Source: Streptomyces zagrosensis
GTDB taxonomy: Bacteria > Actinomycetota > Actinomycetes > Streptomycetales > Streptomycetaceae
Assembly: GCF_014203645.1 (NCBI RefSeq)
Contig: NZ_JACHJL010000003.1
Span: 310,001-374,000 of the forward strand
Length of the DNA: 64,000 nucleotides
Direction of reading: 5' to 3'
Shown here: piece after piece, positions 57,885 through 64,000 of the stretch
How the letters are laid out: each line of letters begins with the position of its first letter
How positions within the stretch are numbered: the stretch's first letter is position 1
Notes under the pieces: model-generated
Databases searched by the model: none
What the model was told of the DNA's origin: nothing
What the model saw: the letters and a program-made list of their open reading frames with translations, nothing else
Made by a program: the position numbers and the translations under genes

Positions 57885-59522
57885 ATGACGGACGTGAAGG
57901 GCACCACGCAGGCCACAGTCAGTTCCCTCTCAGGGGCCGCGGGCAATCCGGTCTTCGCCGCGCCGGCGGGCACCCGTACGGCGGCCGATGTGGTGACCCC
58001 CGAGCTCGTGGCCCGGCTCACCCGGGATGTGGTCGGCAGCGGTAGTACGCGTAATCACGCGCCCTTCACCGGCGAGCAGCTTGCCCAACTGCCCGAGTCC
58101 ACGCCCGAGGACGTAACCACCGCCTTCGCCCGCGCCCGGCAGGCGCAGAAGTTGTGGGCCGCGACCCCGCTGCGGCAGCGGGCCGCGGTGCTGCTGCGCT
58201 TTCACGACCTGGTGCTCCGGCGGCAGTCCGAGGTGCTCGACCTCATCCAGCTGGAGACCGGCAAGGCCAGGCTGCACGCCCATGAGGAGCTCCAAGCAGT
58301 CAGCGTCTCCGCCCGGCACTACGGCCGCAAGGCGTCCGCTTACCTCGCCCCCAAGGGCCGTGTTGGCGTCATGCCGACGCTCACCAAGGTCACCGAGCTG
58401 CGCCAGCCGCGCGGCGTGGTCGGCCAGATCTCCCCGTGGAACTACCCCTTCGAGCTGTCCGTGGGTGACGCGTTGCCCGCCTTCGTCGCCGGCAACGCCG
58501 TGGTGATGAAGCCGGACACGGAAACCGCGCTGACCGCGCTGTGGGCCCGTGAGGTGCTGATCGAGGCCGGCCTGCCGGCGGGCGTGTGGCAGGTCGTGCT
58601 GGGGGAGGGGCCCGTGATCGGGCCCGCCGTCGTCGAGCACGCCGACTATGTCTCGTTCACCGGCTCCACCCCCACCGGCCGCCAGGTCGCGCAGGGCGCC
58701 GCCGCCCGGCTCGTGGGCTGCTCGCTTGAGCTCGGCGGCAAGAACGCCATGCTGGTCCTGCGCGACGCCGATGTGGACAAGGCCGCGGCGGGCGCCGTGC
58801 GCGGTGCGTTCTCATCCGCGGGGCAGCTGTGCATCTCCATCGAGCGGCTGTATGTGCATGAGTCGGTGGCCGACGCGTTCGTGGAGCGCTTCGCGGCCCG
58901 CACCCGGGCGATGCAACTCGGCGCCGACCTCGCCTATGGCGCCGACATGGGCTCGCTCGTCTCCGAGCGGCAATTCGACACCGTGGTACGGCATGTGGAC
59001 GAGGCCGTGGCCAAGGGCGCCACCGTCGTCGCGGGCGGGCGCGCCCGGCCCGACATCGGCCCGTACTTCTACGAACCCACCATCCTCGACGGTGTGGAGT
59101 CGCCGATGGCGGTCTGCGCCGAGGAGACCTTCGGGCCCGTCGTGTCCATCTACCGCTTCACCGACGAGGACGAGGCCATCTCGCTGGCCAACGGCACTCC
59201 GTACGGCCTCAACGCGAGTGTGTGGACGAAGAACGGCGCCCGGGGCCGGGCCATCGCCAGCAAGCTGCGTGCGGGCACCGTCAACGTCAACGAGAGTTAC
59301 GCCGCCGCGTACGGCAGCGCCCAGGCGCCGATGGGCGGCATGGGCGACTCGGGCCTTGGCCGCCGGCACGGCAGCGAGGGCGTGTTGAAGTACACCGAGG
59401 CGCAGACCATCGCCCAGCAGCGCCTGGTGCCGCTCGCCCCCTCCTTCGGTCTCTCGGACGAGCAGTACGCCCAGCTCATGACCCGTGGCCTGCGCGCCAT
59501 GAAGGCAATGCGGCTCCGCTGA
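57885..59522 (+). CDS. gabD2: Succinate-semialdehyde dehydrogenase [NAD(P)+]
   Basis: 545 aa aldehyde dehydrogenase that oxidises succinate semialdehyde to succinate with NAD(P)+ at the end of the GABA shunt. The N-terminal 50 residues are variable. The Rossmann core has RGVVGQISPWNYPFELSVGD and NAVVMKPDTETALTALWARE, then FTGSTPTGRQVAQGAAAR. The general-base Glu lies in LELGGKNAMLVLRDADVD (about 282) and the nucleophile Cys in FSSAGQLCISIERLYVHESV (about 314). A later signature is EETFGPVVSIYRFTDEDEA. Its G-Q-L-C-I-S and length match actinomycete GabD2-type enzymes. It is followed 27 bases later by the GMC oxidoreductase gene, probably in the same transcript. Confidence 0.9.
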   Translation: MTDVKGTTQATVSSLSGAAGNPVFAAPAGTRTAADVVTPELVARLTRDVVGSGSTRNHAPFTGEQLAQLPESTPEDVTTAFARARQAQKLWAATPLRQRAAVLLRFHDLVLRRQSEVLDLIQLETGKARLHAHEELQAVSVSARHYGRKASAYLAPKGRVGVMPTLTKVTELRQPRGVVGQISPWNYPFELSVGDALPAFVAGNAVVMKPDTETALTALWAREVLIEAGLPAGVWQVVLGEGPVIGPAVVEHADYVSFTGSTPTGRQVAQGAAARLVGCSLELGGKNAMLVLRDADVDKAAAGAVRGAFSSAGQLCISIERLYVHESVADAFVERFAARTRAMQLGADLAYGADMGSLVSERQFDTVVRHVDEAVAKGATVVAGGRARPDIGPYFYEPTILDGVESPMAVCAEETFGPVVSIYRFTDEDEAISLANGTPYGLNASVWTKNGARGRAIASKLRAGTVNVNESYAAAYGSAQAPMGGMGDSGLGRRHGSEGVLKYTEAQTIAQQRLVPLAPSFGLSDEQYAQLMTRGLRAMKAMRLR

Positions 59523-59549
59523 GCCGCCAGTTCCTACGGAGGTACCTCA

Positions 59550-61580
59550 GTGTCACGGGACGACTCTGCCCACCCTGGCTCCGTCAAAGGCTCTGCTAAC
59601 GGGTCCGCCAACAGGTCCGCCAACAGGTCCGCCGGCGTCGGCTCCGAGCACGACGCACCCCACGCTGTATCTGCGGACGGGGCAGCTGCCGATGGGGTGG
59701 ATGCGGGCGCGTACGACTACGACGTCATCGTCGTCGGCTCCGGCTTCGGCGGCTCCGTCAGCGCGCTGCGACTGAGCGAGAAGGGCTACCGCGTCGGCAT
59801 CCTGGAGGCTGGTCGCCGCTTCGCCCGCGAGAGCCTGCCGAAGAACTCATGGGATCTGCGCAACTACCTGTGGGCGCCCGCACTCGGCCTCTACGGCATC
59901 CAGCGCATCCACCTCCTGGGCAAGGTGATGGTCCTTGCGGGCGCCGGCGTCGGCGGCGGTTCTTTGAACTACGCCAACACGTTGTACGTGCCGCCACCCG
60001 CGTTCTTCCAGGACCCGCAGTGGGGCCACATCACGGACTGGCAGGACGAGTTGCGCCCGTACTACGACCAGGCGCAACGGATGCTCGGCGTGCGGCTCAA
60101 CAAGACGCTCACCCCCTCCGACGTCCATCTCAAGGACGCCGCCGAGAAGATGGGCGTGGGCGACTCGTTCCACATGGCGCCGGTCGGCGTCTTCTTCGGT
60201 GACGGTGACGACGCCAAGCTGGAGGGTGCGGCCGATGGCGTACGGGCCACGCCGGGCGCGACCGTCGCCGACCCGTACTTCGGTGGCGTGGGACCCGATC
60301 GCAAGGCCTGCACCGAGTGTGGTGAGTGCATGACCGGCTGCCGACACGGCGCGAAGAACACCCTGAACGAGAACTACCTGCACCTCGCCGAGCGCGCCGG
60401 AGCCGTCATCCACCCCATGACCACGGTGGTGGGCCTGACCGACCACCCCCAGGGCGGCTACCGGGTGGCGACCGTCCCCACCGACCAGCGCCGCAAGGCA
60501 AGGCCGCAGTCGCTGCGGGCCCGACAGGTCGTGGTCGCCGCCGGCACGTACGGCACCCAGACCCTGCTGCACACGATGCGCGACCGTGGCGATCTGCCGC
60601 GCCTCTCGCCGCGGCTCGGCTCGCTGACCCGTACCAACTCCGAGGCCATCCTCGGCTCACAGACCACCGACCGCCGCTACGAGAAGATCAGCGGTGAGCG
60701 CCGGGTGGACTTCACCAAGGGCGTGGCCATCACCTCGTCCATCCACCCCAACGCGAACACCCACATCGAGCCGGTGCGGTACGGCAAGGGGTCCAATGCG
60801 ATGGGCTCGCTGTCCATCCTCCAGTTCCGGCACCGGGAGCGGGTGCCCAACTGGGTGAGCTTCCTCGCCGCCAACCTTCGGCACCCCGCTCTCGCCGCCC
60901 GCGCGCTGTCCAACCGACGCTGGTCCGAGCGCACCATCATCGGCCTGGTCATGCAGACCCATGACAACTCGCTGACCACCTACCGCAAGGCGAAGGGTCT
61001 CGGAAAGGGCCTGCTCACCGCGCGGCAGGGGCACGGCGCGCCCAACCCGGACCACATACCCGAGGGCGAGGAGGCGGCGCGCCTGGTGGCGGAGTCCATC
61101 AACGGCTTCGCCGGCACCAACGTCGGTGAGCTGATGGGCACTCCGCTCACCGCCCACTTCCTCGGCGGCTGCCCGATCGGCACCGGGCCTGAGCACGGCG
61201 TCATCGACCCGTATCACCGGCTGTTCGGCCACCCGGGCATCCATGTGGTGGATGGCGCGGCGATCACCGCCAACCTGGGCGTCAACCCGTCGCTGACCAT
61301 CACCGCACAGGCGGAGCGGGCGATGTCGCTGTGGCCCAACAGAGGCGACCACGACCCCCGGCCGGCCCAGGGCCAGCCCTACCGACGTCTGGCGCCCATC
61401 GAGCCGCGTACCCCGATCGTCCCCAAGGAGGCGTTCGGCGCGCTGAACCTGCCGTTCGTGCCGATGCCCACGATCCCGCCCCGGGCCGCGCCCGTGGCGG
61501 GGTCCGCGCCCGCGGCCATGGCGCAGGCCACCCCGGACGCCGTGCCTCCGGCCGATCCGCGGACCGCGCCCGGCGCGTGA
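59550..61580 (+). CDS. GMC-family FAD oxidoreductase, cholesterol-oxidase-like
   Basis: 676 aa, GTG start behind GGAGG. About 55 disordered residues precede the FAD-binding motif DVIVVGSGFGGSVSALRLSE. Then GRRFARESLPKNSWDLRNYL, VLAGAGVGGGSLNYANTLYV and, unusually, a Cys cluster CTECGECMTGC at about 255-265 followed by RHGAKNTLNENYLHLAERAG. GMC-type ends: HFLGGCPIGTGPEHGVIDPY and VNPSLTITAQAERAMS (the catalytic His/Asn region). No signal peptide or Tat motif is visible, so it is probably intracellular. Substrate could be a sterol or other alcohol; it shares a likely transcript with the semialdehyde dehydrogenase. Confidence 0.85.
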   Translation: MSRDDSAHPGSVKGSANGSANRSANRSAGVGSEHDAPHAVSADGAAADGVDAGAYDYDVIVVGSGFGGSVSALRLSEKGYRVGILEAGRRFARESLPKNSWDLRNYLWAPALGLYGIQRIHLLGKVMVLAGAGVGGGSLNYANTLYVPPPAFFQDPQWGHITDWQDELRPYYDQAQRMLGVRLNKTLTPSDVHLKDAAEKMGVGDSFHMAPVGVFFGDGDDAKLEGAADGVRATPGATVADPYFGGVGPDRKACTECGECMTGCRHGAKNTLNENYLHLAERAGAVIHPMTTVVGLTDHPQGGYRVATVPTDQRRKARPQSLRARQVVVAAGTYGTQTLLHTMRDRGDLPRLSPRLGSLTRTNSEAILGSQTTDRRYEKISGERRVDFTKGVAITSSIHPNANTHIEPVRYGKGSNAMGSLSILQFRHRERVPNWVSFLAANLRHPALAARALSNRRWSERTIIGLVMQTHDNSLTTYRKAKGLGKGLLTARQGHGAPNPDHIPEGEEAARLVAESINGFAGTNVGELMGTPLTAHFLGGCPIGTGPEHGVIDPYHRLFGHPGIHVVDGAAITANLGVNPSLTITAQAERAMSLWPNRGDHDPRPAQGQPYRRLAPIEPRTPIVPKEAFGALNLPFVPMPTIPPRAAPVAGSAPAAMAQATPDAVPPADPRTAPGA

Positions 61581-61686
61581 GGCTGTGGTCTGCGCGTGAG
61601 ATCGCGCTTTGCGCGTGAGACAGCGCCCGGCGCGTAAGGCTGTGCCCTGCGGGTAAGAACGCGCCTGGCGCCTGAGCACGTGCGAG
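61573..61686. repeat. Six 19-base tandem repeats overlapping the oxidoreductase stop
   Basis: Six units of exactly 19 bases start GCGCGTGAG or a variant (61573, 61592, 61611, 61630, 61649, 61668). The stop codon of the oxidoreductase lies in the first unit and a TGA or TAA sits at the same place in each. Units differ at 4-9 positions. The array leads directly into a strong stem-loop. Confidence 0.9.
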
Positions 61687-61725
61687 GGCTGGGTGGGCTG
61701 GTGTGTGCCAGTCCACCCAGCCCTC
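61684..61725. terminator. Bidirectional terminator between convergent genes
   Basis: An 18-base stem (61684-61701 with 61708-61725; one G-T pair) and a 6-base TGTGTG loop. It lies 104 bases after the oxidoreductase stop and 41 bases after the stop of the convergent LAxTG gene, so it can serve both. Confidence 0.85.
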
Positions 61726-61765
61726 GGGGCCGTTCAGCGCGGCCCGCCGGCCGCGTCGTCAGGGC

Positions 61766-62851
61766 TTACGCGGCGGCTTCCGCCCTGCGGCGGCGTACCA
61801 CGAAGATGGCGCCGGCGCCGGCGACCATCGCCACGCCACCGATCATCGCGATCGTCGGCAGGTTGGAGTCGGAACCCGTGGTGGCGAGCTCGCCCTGCGG
61901 GTGGATCGCCTTGTTGCCGGCCGGCCTCAACGGCAGCGGCAGCGGCTTCTTGCCACCCTGCGGCTTGGCGTCGGGCACCTCGGACTCCTTGCCGCCGGGG
62001 AGCTGGGCCGCCGACTTCACGACCTCGAACTCGTAGTAGTCGCCGGAGGAGAAGACGCAGTTGCCCTCCTCATCCGCGTACACGCCGATGGAGATGGCGT
62101 AACCGAAGCCGTCCGGGGCCTTCTTGGCGACGCTCAGCCGCAGATCCAAGTTGAGCTTCTCGTGCGCCCGCACGGAGGTGTAGCCGACGTACCCGTGGCT
62201 CTCGTTGTCCGCGTCGGTGGAGATGTTCTCCCAGAAGCCGGTGTCCGGGTTCTTGAACTGGAGGGTCAGGTACTTGCCGGTGCCTTCGGGGGCGTTGGCG
62301 TGCGCGGTGCCCGCCAGGATGCCGAGGTCAACGCGCTGGAACGCGCGGTTCGTGTCGTTCTTCACAGTGAAGGTGAACCCGTGGTAGCCGCTGCCAGCGA
62401 CGACCTTCGTCGGCAACCCGACCAGCGTGGTGCTGAGGTCGGGGTCCTCGGCGTAGTGGTCGCTGTCCTCGCACGGCGCGGGCGGCTCGCTCTCGCTCGC
62501 ACTCGGGCTCGCACTCGGGCCATCGGTCGGCGTGCCGGTCGGCGTGCCGGTCGGCGAGGCCGTGTCCGAGGGCGAGGGGCTGCTGCCGGGCGTGGTCGTG
62601 GTGACGCTCGGCGAGGGCGAGTTGGTCGGCGGAGGCGTGGTGCTCGGCGTGCCCGAGGGCGCCGGCGTGGTGGGGCTGTCGGACGCCGTCGGCGTGCCGG
62701 ACGGCGTGGGCGTCCCGCTCTCGCTCTGCGTGCTGGTCGGCGTGGGCGTACCCGAGGGCTCCTCGGCGAACGCGGCGGGGGCGGCCAGCAGCGTCGCGGG
62801 GAGGATGGCCGCCGTGGCCGCGGCGGCCGTGAAGGCGCGGCGAAGCTTCAT
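61766..62851 (-). CDS. Sortase-anchored surface protein with LAxTG signal
   Basis: 361 aa. Sec signal peptide: MKLRRAFTAAAATAAILPAT and cleavage around A-F-A. Residues ~30-120 are a Thr/Ser/Pro repeat stalk. A globular domain at ~125-285 has one Cys pair (PAPCEDSDHYAEDPD and EEGNCVFSSGDYYEF) and a beta pattern with GSGYHGFTFTVKNDTNRAFQ and YLTLQFKNPDTGFWENIS. The C-terminal sorting signal is L-A-T-T-G followed by a hydrophobic helix (LPTIAMIGGVAMVAGAGAIF) and R-R-R-R. LAxTG is the motif cut by class E sortases of Streptomyces. The protein would be covalently attached to peptidoglycan; its ligand is unknown. The sortase gene is elsewhere. Confidence 0.88.
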   Translation of the reverse strand: MKLRRAFTAAAATAAILPATLLAAPAAFAEEPSGTPTPTSTQSESGTPTPSGTPTASDSPTTPAPSGTPSTTPPPTNSPSPSVTTTTPGSSPSPSDTASPTGTPTGTPTDGPSASPSASESEPPAPCEDSDHYAEDPDLSTTLVGLPTKVVAGSGYHGFTFTVKNDTNRAFQRVDLGILAGTAHANAPEGTGKYLTLQFKNPDTGFWENISTDADNESHGYVGYTSVRAHEKLNLDLRLSVAKKAPDGFGYAISIGVYADEEGNCVFSSGDYYEFEVVKSAAQLPGGKESEVPDAKPQGGKKPLPLPLRPAGNKAIHPQGELATTGSDSNLPTIAMIGGVAMVAGAGAIFVVRRRRAEAAA

Positions 62852-62873
62852 GAAGACCTCTTCTGGGTCCGTA

Positions 62874-62900
62874 GGACGCCGCTGGAGACCAGCGGCGTCC
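62874..62900 (-). promoter_or_regulatory. Perfect hairpin in the 5' leader of the surface-protein gene
   Basis: GGACGCCGCTGG at 62874-62885 pairs perfectly with CCAGCGGCGTCC at 62889-62900, with a 3-base loop. It ends 23 bases upstream of the ATG at 62851, just before the ribosome binding site (GAGG). In the mRNA leader it could stabilise the transcript or regulate initiation; as DNA it could be an operator. Confidence 0.5.
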
Positions 62901-63064
62901 GCGTGGGAAGGCCGTCGCGCTGGGGCGCGGGCTGGCCGTGCGTTTGCACGTACATGACCAGTCGTCCGCGAGAAAGGTTGCGCACAAAATGATCACATTC
63001 TGCCGTGATCTGGCTCACGTTCCAGTGGGGTGCTCGGCGGGGGCTCTTGGCGGCAGGGACGCGC

Positions 63065-63610
63065 TCAGTCGATAAACGGCATCAGGGGCGGGCCGTCCGA
63101 CTCCGCGGCAACAGCGATCTTCCGCAACAGGACCACAAGATGTTCCCGCTCCGCTTCGGACAGCGGCGCCAGGAGTGCGCGCTCGGTCGCCTGCTGCTCA
63201 CCGATCGTGGCCGACCAGGCCGCATGCCCCTGCTCGGTCAGCGTGACGAGCAGGCTCCGGCGGTCCTGCGGAGCGTACTCCCGCGTCACGTAGCCGGACT
63301 TCGCCAGCCGGTCCAGCCGATTCGTCAGTGTCGCAGGATGCACGCCCAGGCCCTCGGCCAGCCGCGTCGGCGTCATCCGGTACGGCTCACCGGCGGAGCG
63401 CAGCCGCCACAGGATCTCGTACTCCCACATCTTCACGTTGCGCTGGGCGAGCCCTGCTTCCTTGCGGCGCTGGAGATGGCGCACCAGCATCTGCATCCGC
63501 GTGACGGCGCCCTCGATCGTGGGGTCGAGGTCGGGAACCTCGTGTCCCCAGTGCGCGATGTGCCGGTCGATCGAGTCGGCTGCGGGGGCCGCGCCGTGCG
63601 GTGTGTCCAT
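63065..63610 (-). CDS. MarR-family transcriptional regulator
   Basis: 181 aa from ATG 63610; an upstream in-frame ATG at 63643 would overlap the operator and is less likely. Winged-helix landmarks: NVKMWEYEILWRLRSAGEPY, MTPTRLAEGLGVHPATLTNR (recognition helix), then the wing LDRLAKSGYVTREYAPQDRR with the D-R-R of MarR proteins, and VTLTEQGHAAWSATIGEQQA. The C-terminal helix gives dimerisation. It is divergent from the esterase-like gene at 63694, and the intergenic DNA has a strong palindrome, so it most likely represses that gene. Confidence 0.9.
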   Translation of the reverse strand: MDTPHGAAPAADSIDRHIAHWGHEVPDLDPTIEGAVTRMQMLVRHLQRRKEAGLAQRNVKMWEYEILWRLRSAGEPYRMTPTRLAEGLGVHPATLTNRLDRLAKSGYVTREYAPQDRRSLLVTLTEQGHAAWSATIGEQQATERALLAPLSEAEREHLVVLLRKIAVAAESDGPPLMPFID

Positions 63611-63636
63611 CGCGCCAGCATACGGCCCGTAATTCC

Positions 63637-63655
63637 GTTTCATATATTTTGAAAC
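63637..63655. promoter_or_regulatory. Candidate MarR operator
   Basis: GTTTCA-TATATTT-TGAAAC: perfect 6-base arms around an AT-rich 7-base centre, in a very GC-rich genome. It lies 27 bases upstream of the MarR start and 39 bases before the GTG of the divergent gene, exactly where overlapping promoters would be. Confidence 0.75.
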
Positions 63656-63693
63656 CGTAGTAACGTCGCGCTTCCGCTCCCCAGGAGGCTTCT

Positions 63694-64000
63694 GTGAACC
63701 CGTGGCCCACCCCGCTCGCCGGCCGCATCGACGAGCACGTCATCGACAGCGCTCTGCTGCGCGACAACCCCCTAGGAGACCCAACGGCAAGGCCGCTGTG
63801 GGTCTACACCCCACCCGGCTACGACGCCGACCCCGGGCGCCGCTACCCCGTCACCTACATGTTGCTCGGGTACGCAGGCGCCCTCCCGGCCTGGCGCAAC
63901 CGCACCCCTTACCGGCAGCCAGTGCCCGAACTCATCGACGGAATCTTCGCCCGTGGCGAGGCCCCGCCGATGATGTTGGTGTTCGTGGACGCTTGGACCG
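63694..64000 (+). CDS. Esterase-like alpha/beta hydrolase (5' part)
   Basis: The gene runs off the right edge; 102 codons are visible from GTG 63694, behind AGGAGG. The visible part has RIDEHVIDSALLRDNPLGD, then RPLWVYTPPGYDADPGRRYP, VTYMLLGYAGALPAWRN and PPMMLVFVDAWT. This is the beginning of a putative esterase (esterase D/antigen 85-like) family with the W-V-Y-T-P-P-G-Y signature. The catalytic Ser lies beyond the window. It is divergent from the MarR gene and probably controlled by it; natural substrates cannot be told. Confidence 0.8.
   Translation, partial: MNPWPTPLAGRIDEHVIDSALLRDNPLGDPTARPLWVYTPPGYDADPGRRYPVTYMLLGYAGALPAWRNRTPYRQPVPELIDGIFARGEAPPMMLVFVDAWT

Noticed and set aside
61573..61686. 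CRISPR array
   Set aside because: The six 19-base units are adjacent, with no spacers, and no cas gene is nearby.

Overview
The window looks like chromosomal DNA of a Streptomyces or a close actinomycete. Coding DNA is very GC-rich, GTG starts and ATGA/GTGA gene overlaps are common, and the gene content is typical of the genus: a Tad (Flp) pilus locus, a TPR regulator of NsdA type, a primase-polymerase-like protein, an LAxTG surface protein and an ECF-like sigma/anti-sigma pair. I saw no rRNA, tRNA, CRISPR array or intact insertion sequence. Both ends cut genes.

Region 1 (1-12.3 kb) is accessory, and base composition is lower in GC over about 2.8-5.5 kb. It holds three paralogous 406-486 aa proteins with a conserved N-terminus (V-R-N-V-N-P-x-D-L-E) and a conserved glycine-rich, hydrophobic, Lys-tailed C-terminus. 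Two of them are followed immediately by a small gene from one family, like effector/partner pairs. An EspG-like protein, a tubby-like protein, a tandem 0.77 kb duplication, a hypothetical protein and a GT1-type glycosyltransferase lie among them. I infer a polymorphic secreted-effector locus, perhaps type VII secretion-linked; no secretion ATPase is in the window. A secreted protein and a lipoprotein follow.

Region 2 (12.5-24 kb) is a complete-looking Tad pilus operon on the + strand: CpaB-like SAF protein, TadZ-like, TadA/CpaF ATPase, TadB, TadC, Flp pilin, two TadE-like pseudopilins, a TadG-like protein, and a 1021 aa membrane protein with LysM and BTAD domains. No prepilin peptidase gene is present.

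Region 3 (24-27 kb) holds a decayed Tn3-family transposase, an HxlR regulator divergent from an NmrA-like oxidoreductase, and an intergenic stretch with a long palindrome, a terminator and simple repeats. Region 4 (27-42 kb) is mostly conserved chromosomal content: an ABC exporter pair, a prim-pol-like protein, an NsdA-like regulator, a Pro/Gln-rich membrane protein, a periplasmic binding protein, a GNAT/SnoaL fusion, a TetR regulator, purU, and a sigma/anti-sigma operon whose anti-sigma factor carries a maleylpyruvate-isomerase-like domain.

Region 5 (42.6-51 kb) has a STAS protein, a NarL-type two-component system, an XRE-TPR regulator divergent from a proline-iminopeptidase-like hydrolase, and a secreted M64 peptidase. 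Region 6 (51.5-55 kb) is the most intriguing: a 58-codon peptide gene with a strong ribosome binding site, translationally coupled to two unfamiliar proteins and a serine beta-lactamase-like hydrolase. It resembles a small peptide-maturation operon. Region 7 (55.4-64 kb) has a membrane Ser/Thr kinase, succinate-semialdehyde dehydrogenase, a GMC oxidoreductase, a sortase-anchored protein, and a MarR regulator divergent from an esterase-like gene, with a clear palindromic operator between them.
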